A DNA stretch of 64,000 bases, from assembly GCA_027623235.1 (NCBI GenBank), contig JAQBVJ010000015.1:17186-81185 (forward strand), given 5' to 3'. This stretch comes from Planctomycetota bacterium. Lineage in GTDB: Bacteria; Planctomycetota; Planctomycetia; Planctomycetales; Planctomycetaceae. The notes under the pieces were generated by a model that was not told the DNA's origin, did not search any database, and saw only the letters and a program-made list of their open reading frames with translations. Positions 48,422 through 55,863 of this stretch are shown one piece after another; the stretch's first letter is position 1; every line of letters begins with the position of its first letter. Both the position numbers and the translations under genes were made by a program.

Positions 48422-50536
48422 ATGACTTCTCTCAACAAACTCCGCAACATCGGCATTTCAGCCCACATCGACTCAGGCAAGACCACTTTGACTGAGCGAA
48501 TCCTCTATTACTCCGGGAGGATCCATAAGACCCGGGAAGTGAAAGGGGACGATGGCGGAGCCACGATGGACTTTATGGACCTGGAGCGGGAGCGCGGCAT
48601 CACGATCCAGTCGGCCGCGACGCGCGTTGAGTGGAATGGTCACCCGATCAACGTCATCGATACACCGGGCCACGTCGACTTCACCGTCGAAGTGGAACGC
48701 AGCCTGCGTGTTCTGGACGGAGCAATCCTCGTGCTATGCGCCGTTGGCGGAGTTCAAAGCCAGTCTTTGACCGTTGACCGCCAGATGAAGCGATACGGCG
48801 TTCCTCGAATCGCGTTCATCAACAAGATGGACCGAACAGGAGCCAATCCGGCCAGCGTCATCGCGCAGATCGAGAGCAAACTGGGTGTCACCCCTCTGCC
48901 GCTCCAGATTCCGATCGGCAGCGAGCAGGATTTTGAAGGCACCGTCGATCTGCTCACGATGGAAGCAATCTACTACGAAGGTGAGAAAGGCGAAGACATC
49001 GTCCGCAAGCCGATCCCTGCCGAATTGCAGGATGAAGCCGACGCCGCACGCACACACATGCTGGAAACGCTGTCTCTGTTTGACGACGACCTGATGGTAA
49101 CCCTTCTGGAAGAAGGCGAGCCAAAACTCGACGACATCATGCGTGTGATTCGAGCTGCCACGCTGTCTCAGGAAATCACGCCGGTCATGATGGGTACGGC
49201 TTTCCGAAACAAAGGTGTCCAGGAACTGCTCGACGCCTGCATTGATTTTCTGCCGAGCCCGCTGGACCGCCAGATTGCCGCGCAGGACCTCGACAACAAG
49301 GACGAATCGGGCCGTGGAGCGCCGATCATTCTGTCCAGTTCAGAAGACGAACCGCTCGTCACGATGGCCTTCAAGACGGTTCTTGAGGCTTTCGGCCAAC
49401 TGACCTACTGCCGCGTTTATCAGGGCAAAATTGTCAAAGGCGAGAGCTACACCAATGTCCGAACCGGCAAGAAAGTCCGCTTCGGTCGTCTGTTACGAAT
49501 GCACGCCAACGACCGTGAAGAAATCGATGTCGCCGGCCCTGGCGACATTGTCGCAGTTGTCGGCGTCGACTGCGCATCGGGCGACACGTTCTGCGGTGGC
49601 AATGTCGATATCGCTCTTGAAAATATCTTCGTGCCGGAAGCGGTGATTCGACTTTCTGTCGAGCCGTTAACCCGCGAGGGTTCAGATCGAATGGGCAAAG
49701 CCCTCGATCGATTCCGCCGCGAAGACCCGACCTTCCGAGTGATGACGGATCCGGAAACCGCCGAGACTATTATCGCCGGGATGGGGCAGTTGCATCTCGA
49801 GGTCTACATTGAGCGAATGAGACGTGAGTACAACGTCGACGTCGTTGTCGGCGAGCCGAAGGTGGCTTACCGCGAGAAACCGACGAAGGAAGTTGCATTC
49901 AACTTCAAGCACAAGAAGCAGACCGGCGGTTCCGGGCAGTACGCTCACATCGTCGGCAGGCTCCGACCGCTTGACGACGACTCAGAAGAAACCTACGTCT
50001 TCGACAATCAGATCAGCCAGGGCCGAATTCCGAAGGAATACATCAACCCGGTCAACCAGGGATTCGCACGCAGCCTCGAAAAAGGGCCGCTGTGTGAGTG
50101 TGAGATCGTCGGCGTCGAAGTCATCCTTGAGGACGGCAGTTACCACGATGTCGACTCATCGGAAATGGCGTTCAAGACAGCTGGATTCAACTGCGGCCGC
50201 GAGACCCTCAAGAATGCTGGAATGGCACTTCTCGAGCCAATCATGACACTGGAGATTGAAGCACCGGACGATTACCAGGGTCCGATCTGCGGTCACGTTT
50301 CCAGCAAACGAGGTCTCATTAATTCGACCGATGCTCGAAACGGGGTCACGGTCATCCTGGCGGAAGTCCCGCTGGCAGAGATGTTTGACTACGCGAACGA
50401 ACTGCGATCGATGACGCAGGGCAAAGGTCAGTTTTCCATGGAATTCCTGAGGTACAAACAGGTACCGAAGAACGTCCAGGAAGAAGTCGTCGCCCGCCGC
50501 CGCAAAGACAAAGAAGAGAAACTGGCGTTGGCATAA
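48422..50536 (+). CDS. fusA: Elongation factor G (spirochaete/planctomycete/mitochondrial-type)
   Basis: This 704-residue GTPase translocates tRNA and mRNA on the ribosome. G1 is AHIDSGKTTLTERIL, switch/G2 region RERGITIQSAA, G3 DTPGHVDF, G4 NKMDR. HIDSGKTTL with the following YYSGRIHKTREVKG is like mitochondrial EF-G1 and the spdEFG1 group of planctomycetes rather than canonical bacterial HIDAGKTTTTE. All five EF-G domains appear complete, ending EEVVARRRKDKEEKLALA. The frame extends 13 codons further upstream, but ATG 48422 fits the family. It is not in a str operon: no rpsL, rpsG or tuf lies next to it. A terminator follows. Confidence 0.95.
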   Translation: MTSLNKLRNIGISAHIDSGKTTLTERILYYSGRIHKTREVKGDDGGATMDFMDLERERGITIQSAATRVEWNGHPINVIDTPGHVDFTVEVERSLRVLDGAILVLCAVGGVQSQSLTVDRQMKRYGVPRIAFINKMDRTGANPASVIAQIESKLGVTPLPLQIPIGSEQDFEGTVDLLTMEAIYYEGEKGEDIVRKPIPAELQDEADAARTHMLETLSLFDDDLMVTLLEEGEPKLDDIMRVIRAATLSQEITPVMMGTAFRNKGVQELLDACIDFLPSPLDRQIAAQDLDNKDESGRGAPIILSSSEDEPLVTMAFKTVLEAFGQLTYCRVYQGKIVKGESYTNVRTGKKVRFGRLLRMHANDREEIDVAGPGDIVAVVGVDCASGDTFCGGNVDIALENIFVPEAVIRLSVEPLTREGSDRMGKALDRFRREDPTFRVMTDPETAETIIAGMGQLHLEVYIERMRREYNVDVVVGEPKVAYREKPTKEVAFNFKHKKQTGGSGQYAHIVGRLRPLDDDSEETYVFDNQISQGRIPKEYINPVNQGFARSLEKGPLCECEIVGVEVILEDGSYHDVDSSEMAFKTAGFNCGRETLKNAGMALLEPIMTLEIEAPDDYQGPICGHVSSKRGLINSTDARNGVTVILAEVPLAEMFDYANELRSMTQGKGQFSMEFLRYKQVPKNVQEEVVARRRKDKEEKLALA

Positions 50537-51177
50537 TGTTTCTCTAAGCAGGTCAAAGGCCGGTGGAAGATTCTCTTTCACCGGCTTTTTTATTTGGAAT
50601 GCGTGCCGAGATCATGAGTTTATGATCGAATCGGCTTAGCAATCTCCAACTGCCGTCTGTCATACGCTTTACAGCCGACACGAGAAGCCAGGACGCGAAT
50701 GTTGCCGGAACGGCGCAGCGGCACCGTCAGCAGTCGATTAGAATCCCGCTGTGATTGAGCAGTCCTGCTGGACGCAGCTGCTTATGAATTTCTGCTTTCT
50801 GCGGGTCCACTCCTGCTTGAGTGTCAACTCCGCACCCTTCGACTGGAACATTCTTCCTTCCTTTCCGGCGATGTCGCTTCGAATCGAAAGAAGCCAACCT
50901 TCGGCCTCAGGATGGCCGCTTCCAGTCAATGCTCCACACGGTGTGGCATCACGCAGGGATTGCTCGCTGATGTGAGCCTGCTGCAGTGCCATAAATGTTC
51001 GAGCGCTCCTTCTGCTTTCTCCTCAGACGTGATTCCCGGCGCGACTGGATTCCGCCGGATTCTGAGCATTCATTGAGAAGCTGGGTTTCAGCTTCCGACT
51101 TCCGGCTGCACGCTCGCGCGGATGTTTCTGACGATGGACTCCGAATTGCGCGCACACTACTCAGAGAGGCTGACGAA
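50537..51177. other. 641-bp region between fusA and a small membrane-protein gene
   Basis: It contains the fusA terminator (50559-50592). Overlapping short frames on both strands (about 50738-50992) have no recognisable family, signal peptide or ribosome binding site and are not reported as genes. GAGAGG at about 51164 is the ribosome binding site of the gene at 51178. No RNA gene was recognised, though a small RNA cannot be ruled out. Confidence 0.4.
50559..50592 (+). terminator. Rho-independent terminator of fusA
   Basis: GCCGGTG (50559-50565) pairs with CACCGGC (50579-50585) across a 13-base loop, and six T follow (50586-50591). It begins 22 bases after the fusA stop. Confidence 0.85.
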
Positions 51178-51330
51178 ATGAAAACACTGCTGCTGCTGCT
51201 GTTTTTTGTCGGTGCGACGACGTGCGGATTCGCGTTTTCTGAAGGGGCCATGAAAACATTTTTCCAGTACGCATGCTTCCTGTCGCTTGTCGTTTCTGGA
51301 GGCATGCTGATGACGGGAGCAACTGATTGA
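51178..51330 (+). CDS. Tiny (50-residue) hydrophobic membrane protein upstream of floA
   Basis: The gene encodes MKTLLLLLFFVGATTCGFAF then SEGAMKTFFQYACFLSLVV and a short tail. It is either two short membrane helices or a signal peptide plus one helix. ATG 51178 has GAGAGG about eight bases before. The frame is open further upstream, but that part is hydrophilic and lacks a good start. It lies 99 bases before floA on the same strand, where other bacteria often have an NfeD-type gene. I do not recognise the family; a role as a FloA partner is inferred only from position. Confidence 0.6.
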   Translation: MKTLLLLLFFVGATTCGFAFSEGAMKTFFQYACFLSLVVSGGMLMTGATD

Positions 51331-51346
51331 CCGACCGACCGACCGA
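51329..51346 (+). repeat. GACC tetranucleotide tract
   Basis: Four tandem GACC units begin within the TGA stop of the small membrane-protein gene (51328-51330). It could vary in length by slippage but lies after the stop, so it would only change the 3' untranslated spacing before floA. Confidence 0.8.
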
Positions 51347-51429
51347 CTCCAAGTTCACAATCCGCCCTTAACCGGACCGATCACGTTCCTGTCAGGTAAC
51401 GTGAACGACCGGCCGAAAGTGAGTCGCGA

Positions 51430-52404
51430 ATGTATCAGACGATTGGATTCGTCACGGCTGGAGCCCTGGTGATTGTTCTGGCTGGTGTGACAATCCGCTA
51501 CACAGGCCTCTGGTTCCGCGGCTGGGTCACTCAGGTGGGAATCAGCCTGCCAGCGCTCGTGTTCATGTCACTTCGCAATGTCAATCCAACAACGATCGTC
51601 GACGCACAGGTCATGTCAGTGCAGGCAGGTCTGCCTCGTATCCCAAACAATCAACTCGAAGCCCACTATCTGGCAGGCGGCGATGTCCAGTTGCTGGTTC
51701 GGGCGTTGATCGTCGCTCACCGGGCGCGGATCGAGCTGAACTGGGCCACGGCTGCGGCCATCGATCTGGCCGGCAGAAACGTTCTGGAAGCAGTTCGAGT
51801 CAGCGTCAATCCGGTGGTGATCGACTGCCCCGATCCGGTCAGCGGCCGCGACACGCTCGTGGCAGTCTCCAGAGACGGCATCCAGCTGAAGGTCCGGGTT
51901 CGAGTGACCGTGCGTACGAACCTGGCTCAACTGATCGGCGGGGCGACCGAACGGACCATCGTTGCTCGAATCGGCGAAGGCATCGTTTCGTCGATCGGTT
52001 CCTGCGCAACATTTCGAGAAGCTCTCGAAAATCCAATGCTGATTGCGCAGCGTGTTCTCCGAGCCGGCCTCGACTCTCAAACGGCCTTTGAACTTGTCTC
52101 GGTCGACATAGCCGACATCACAGTGGGCGATAACATCGGTGCCCGATTGCGCATTGACCAGGCGGAAGCCGACATCCGGGTCGCTCAGGCGCGAGCCGAG
52201 CAGCGTCGCGCGATGGCCGTCGCGCGTCGGCAGCAAATGATCGCCCTCACCGTTGAGAACACGGCGCTGGTTGTACTTGCCGAAGCGGACATTCCGCCGG
52301 CAATTTCACAATCATTCCGTGCGGGAAACCTTGCACGGCGTGCACGTCAGACATCGCTCGCGAAAGACTCATTAAGTTTATTTCCGTCGATCAGAATCGC
52401 GTGA
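51430..52404 (+). CDS. floA: Flotillin-like protein FloA (SPFH-type membrane scaffold)
   Basis: This 324-residue protein has one N-terminal hairpin membrane segment (IGFVTAGALVIVLAGVTIRY, then LPALVFMSL). Family marks are IVDAQVMSVQAGLPRIPNNQ, LEAHYLAGGDVQLLVRALIV, AAAIDLAGRNVLEAVRVSVN (nearly identical to B. subtilis FloA) and the SPFH region VSRDGIQLKVRVRVTVRTNL. The C-terminal third is helical with an Ala/Glu/Arg-rich coiled coil (VAQARAEQRRAMAVARRQQM). FloA organises membrane microdomains. ATG is at 51430. It converges with the DUF1501 gene. Confidence 0.92.
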   Translation: MYQTIGFVTAGALVIVLAGVTIRYTGLWFRGWVTQVGISLPALVFMSLRNVNPTTIVDAQVMSVQAGLPRIPNNQLEAHYLAGGDVQLLVRALIVAHRARIELNWATAAAIDLAGRNVLEAVRVSVNPVVIDCPDPVSGRDTLVAVSRDGIQLKVRVRVTVRTNLAQLIGGATERTIVARIGEGIVSSIGSCATFREALENPMLIAQRVLRAGLDSQTAFELVSVDIADITVGDNIGARLRIDQAEADIRVAQARAEQRRAMAVARRQQMIALTVENTALVVLAEADIPPAISQSFRAGNLARRARQTSLAKDSLSLFPSIRIA

Positions 52405-52445
52405 GCTGATCCACCAGTCGGCGAATCAATCGGCCGCGGGCACGG

Positions 52446-53738
52446 CTACCCGAACAGAGCCTTGATTGGTTCGCCTTTATCGACAATCCGCATTGGCCGT
52501 CCGAGAGGGCTCATATTCTCTTTGGCCGGGTTCACGTTGATGGCGCGGCACACCGAGGAGAACAGGTCGCCGGGTGTCACCGGGTCTCGCTCAACTGCCG
52601 AGCCGTCTTTCGTCGAAGCTCCGATGACCTGTCCGCCCTTCAATCCGCCCCCTGCGATGGCCGCATTGAAGACGCGAGGGTAGTGGTCGCGGCCGCCGCG
52701 CGGGTTGATCTTTGGTGTGCGGCCGAACTCGCCGGTCCACAGCACGACGGTGTCCTGGAAGAGACCGCGATCTTTGAGGTCCCGGATCAGCGTCGCAAAC
52801 GCCGGATCGATCATCGCAGAGTTTTCCGCGGTTCGTTCGAAATTATCCTGGTGAGTGTCCCAGTTCGCCTGAGAAGATCGAGCGGAAATCTCGACAAATG
52901 TCGTTCCCTGCTCGACAAGTCGCCGGGCGAGCAGGCAGCCTCGACCGAACGTATTGTCTCCGTAGGAATCCTTCAGGCTCTGCGGTTCATCAGAAATGTC
53001 GAAGGCTTTCAGCTCCGAGCTGAGGACCATCTTCGAGGTCTTGCCGTAAAGCTGTCGGTGATTCTCGACGACAACATCGCCACCTCGTTCCGCAAACTCA
53101 CCTTCCAGTTTGTCGAGCAGACCAAGCCGACGCCGATAGCGGGTACTCTCGACCGAAGTCGCGACGTTCTGTGGCAGCGAACCGGGGTCGGCAACGACAA
53201 ACGGCTCAAAGTTGACACCGAGGAAGCCGGCTCCCTGAGTGGCTCCGACGGAAACAACCGCTGGCAGATCGAATTTCGGATCCGCAAGTTCCTTCGCGAT
53301 GCTGGCGGCAAAGCTGGGATGCTTCACGCTGCCAGACGGGATGTATCCCGTGTGCATCTGATAGGTCGCTCGCGGGTGCGAACCTTCCTTGTTCGTCATG
53401 CTGCGGATGATGGCGATGTCGTCCATCATCTTTGCCGTCTGGTCCCAGCCCTGAGCGATCTTGATTCCGGGAACGCTCGTTGAGATGGCCTCAGTCGGAC
53501 CGCCGTTTGCTGTGCCGGGTTTTGGATCGAAGGTCTCAAACTGACTCGGTCCTCCGCCCATCCAGAGCAGGATTACGGACTTGCCCTGCTTGCGAAGCTC
53601 CGCGGCCTGGAGCGTCATGACGTCCCGCAGGCTGAGCGTTCCCGCCGCGAGAGCGCCGGCGGAAACCTGATGCAGGAAGCTGCGGCGAGAAAAGCCGCTG
53701 CCATTTGCTTTAAGTTGATCGTGTCGGGCAATTGTCAT
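52446..53738 (-). CDS. DUF1501 protein, Tat-exported
   Basis: This 430-residue protein has a twin-arginine signal (FSRRSFLHQVSAGALAAGTL). The DUF1501 core includes SVILLWMGGGPSQFETFDPK, IAIIRSMTNKEGSHPRATYQ, TFVEISARSSQANWDTHQDN, VVLWTGEFGRTPKINPRGGR and DHYPRVFNAAIAGGG; the fold is alkaline-phosphatase/sulfatase-like. Function is unknown; planctomycetes carry dozens. The ATG at 53736-53738 follows GAGGTG. The DUF1549/1553 gene lies upstream on the same strand, with a GTAG repeat pair filling the 89-base gap, so this is the common two-gene PSD-DUF1501 module. Confidence 0.93.
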   Translation of the reverse strand: MTIARHDQLKANGSGFSRRSFLHQVSAGALAAGTLSLRDVMTLQAAELRKQGKSVILLWMGGGPSQFETFDPKPGTANGGPTEAISTSVPGIKIAQGWDQTAKMMDDIAIIRSMTNKEGSHPRATYQMHTGYIPSGSVKHPSFAASIAKELADPKFDLPAVVSVGATQGAGFLGVNFEPFVVADPGSLPQNVATSVESTRYRRRLGLLDKLEGEFAERGGDVVVENHRQLYGKTSKMVLSSELKAFDISDEPQSLKDSYGDNTFGRGCLLARRLVEQGTTFVEISARSSQANWDTHQDNFERTAENSAMIDPAFATLIRDLKDRGLFQDTVVLWTGEFGRTPKINPRGGRDHYPRVFNAAIAGGGLKGGQVIGASTKDGSAVERDPVTPGDLFSSVCRAINVNPAKENMSPLGRPMRIVDKGEPIKALFG

Positions 53739-53749
53739 CGTGTCACCTC

Positions 53750-53831
53750 GTAGGGTGCGTCGTGACGCACCGATTTAGAGAGGTTGAAAATTGGATAGTC
53801 GATTGGATCCGTGCGTCGCGACGCACCCTAC
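53750..53831. repeat. Inverted pair of GTAG palindromes (GGTGCGTCGCGACGCACC version)
   Basis: The left copy is GTAGGGTGCGTCGTGACGCA then CC (53750-53771). The right, inverted copy is GTGCGTCGCGACGCAC then CCTAC (53811-53831). The TAG of the right foot (53828-53830) is the stop codon of the DUF1549/1553 gene. It occupies the space between the two genes of the module. Confidence 0.9.
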
Positions 53832-55675
53832 CGTTTAGAAATGAACTCGCTGGAATTCAGCAGGCTCCACATCAGATCTTCGTAGGCCTCGTCCCGGTTG
53901 CCGACATCTGCGATGTACGCGCGGCAGATTTTCAGTTCCTTGTCCGACGGTTCCCGTGAGAGGATCATCAGATACAGCTCGCTGATGGCGTCCTGGTCGT
54001 CTCGATATTTCTGAACGAGCTGCGAGAGTCGCGTGCCGAAATTCGCTCGAATCTGCCCGTTGATCTGCGGGCTGTTCATCATGAACAGAGCCTGCGGAAC
54101 AGTCCCGGTGATGTCCGCCTGCGGCGTCGAAGGGTCAAAGCCGAACAGCAGTGAAAACTGGTCTCGCGGGTCGCGGTTCCGGCCGTACATTCCCTGGCCA
54201 GCCATCATGCTGCCAGGTCGGTTTCCCCGTGAAACATTTTCGCCGCCCATCGCTTTCACGATGGCGCTGTAAAGCTGGTCGCCTCGCAGTCGTGTCGCGG
54301 TCGCTGAGGCAAACGGAGTTCCGCCGGGCTCGACCGTTCGAATCTGCCGCTGGTAAGTTTCGGTGAGAGCAATCGTTCGGATGAGCCACTTGATGTCGTA
54401 ACGGTTCCGGATGAACTGGCTGGTGAGAAGCTGCATCACCTCGGGAAACGACGCCGACCGTTCCGGGCCCATATCGTCGATCGGCATGTAAAACCCTTCG
54501 CCCGTCAGCTCGGCCCACATCCGGTTGACGAAGGCCTTCGAAAACCACTCGTTGCTGGTACTGGTGAGGTATTTTGCGAACATCTCGCGCCGCTCAAGAT
54601 CATCCAGACCGGTCTTTGCGGTCGCACGCGTCACGAAGAATTTCGGATCGGTCCTTGTTCCCGGTGAGGACGGATTGGAGAGGTCGGGCATGAAGTGTTC
54701 GGCCGTGCCTCGCCCCACCTGTGGTGGCATCGGGAATTCAAGTTCTTTGATCTCGGTCAACGAGAGACCGCCGTCTTTGTTCTTGTCGCCACGTTCCAGC
54801 AGAAGGTCGAACTGCCGACTCAGCGGCGAACGCTCCGCTTCGACTTTCGTCAGCTTGCCGTCTTTGTTCCGATCGAAGAACCGCAGCATTCCCTCGGCCC
54901 GTTCCTGCAGTTCCGCGAATCGAGCCTGCGGATCAAATCGGGAATCGACAGAGGCGATTTCATAGGTGACGAGCCTCATTTCCTCGCGGATCGGCCGGAC
55001 GCTGACTCGTGGGAAGAACGCGGCCAGCTCGTGAAACTGCTCGCGTTTCCAGCTGTCCCACGGGTGGTCGTGGCAGTTGGCACACTGCATCTGGATGCCC
55101 AGAAAGATGCGCGATACCTCGCCGGCGATGTCTTCCGAGACGCCTTCCTGCGCGAACATCAACGCCGTCGCCCCGACTTCGCGAACGTCGCCAGAGGCAG
55201 TGATGATCTCTGTCGTGATCTTGTCCCAGCCCTTGTTCTCTTTCAGCGACTCGGTCATCCACGAAACGAAACTCCCGTTGACGAACGGAGCCCGCATATT
55301 CGTCGCCCGGCCGAGGATCACGTCCCGCCAGTATCGGGCCCAGGTTTCCGCGTAATCGTCAGACGCGAGGAGCCGGTCAATCAGCTCGGCCCGCTTGCCG
55401 CGGCCTGGATCGAGCCCGAACAAAGTCACCTCGCGAGCCGACGGCGGAGTGCCCGCAACGTCGAACGACACTCGCCGCAGGAAATCCTCGTCCGTCGAAA
55501 TGGCCGCCGGAGTCGCTCCCGTCGCGGTGAGCTCTTTCTGGATGAGCCGGTCGACCTCTGCCGCCACCTCAGCCGCGCTCATCTGAGCGGATGCACTGTT
55601 CTGAGCGGTCGCACTGCCCGCCAGGAGACAGGAAATGACGATCGCAACACCAGCGTGCGAGAAAGTCTGCTTCAT
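53828..55675 (-). CDS. DUF1549/DUF1553 protein with two EF-hands
   Basis: This 615-residue exported protein has a signal peptide (about 5-24). The DUF1549 part (about 35-225) has IDRLLASDDYAETWARYWRD and the cytochrome-like MQCANCHDHPWDSW. Between the two domains lie two EF-hand loops, DRNKDGKLTKVE (268-279) and DKNKDGGLSLTE (297-308), with canonical calcium ligands. The DUF1553 part follows with FVNRMWAELTGEGF and RLRGDQLYSAIVKAMGGENV. The frame extends upstream to 55783, but ATG 55675 has AGGGG before it and begins the signal peptide. The stop TAG lies in a GTAG repeat. DUF1501 is its downstream partner. Confidence 0.9.
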   Translation of the reverse strand: MKQTFSHAGVAIVISCLLAGSATAQNSASAQMSAAEVAAEVDRLIQKELTATGATPAAISTDEDFLRRVSFDVAGTPPSAREVTLFGLDPGRGKRAELIDRLLASDDYAETWARYWRDVILGRATNMRAPFVNGSFVSWMTESLKENKGWDKITTEIITASGDVREVGATALMFAQEGVSEDIAGEVSRIFLGIQMQCANCHDHPWDSWKREQFHELAAFFPRVSVRPIREEMRLVTYEIASVDSRFDPQARFAELQERAEGMLRFFDRNKDGKLTKVEAERSPLSRQFDLLLERGDKNKDGGLSLTEIKELEFPMPPQVGRGTAEHFMPDLSNPSSPGTRTDPKFFVTRATAKTGLDDLERREMFAKYLTSTSNEWFSKAFVNRMWAELTGEGFYMPIDDMGPERSASFPEVMQLLTSQFIRNRYDIKWLIRTIALTETYQRQIRTVEPGGTPFASATATRLRGDQLYSAIVKAMGGENVSRGNRPGSMMAGQGMYGRNRDPRDQFSLLFGFDPSTPQADITGTVPQALFMMNSPQINGQIRANFGTRLSQLVQKYRDDQDAISELYLMILSREPSDKELKICRAYIADVGNRDEAYEDLMWSLLNSSEFISKR

Positions 55676-55827
55676 CGTGAGTCCCCTGAAATCCACTAAT
55701 TTCGCGAGCCCGTTCGACGATCGTGCCGCGCGGCAATGAACCGGATCTGAATCTGTTACCGCAATAAACCAGGCAACGCACACAAGGTTTCGGCTCGGCC
55801 GGGAAATTCTGCGGATTCGGGTGCACC

Positions 55828-55850
55828 TTTGCGTCTCCGCGCCTTCGCAT
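55828..55850. repeat. Dispersed TTTGCGTCTCCGCGCC intergenic word
   Basis: TTTGCGTCTCCGCGCCTTCG then CAT lies between the GntP stop and the DUF1549 gene. It resembles the CGCCTTTGCGTC word and tandem repeat near 39594-39686. Such repeats are common in gaps of planctomycete genomes; the function is unknown. Confidence 0.5.
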
Positions 55851-55863
55851 CAGAGCCCGCGTC

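Noticed and set aside
50738..50992. Overlapping short frames on both strands downstream of fusA
   Set aside because: Neither has a credible start, signal peptide or family likeness, and composition does not favour either.
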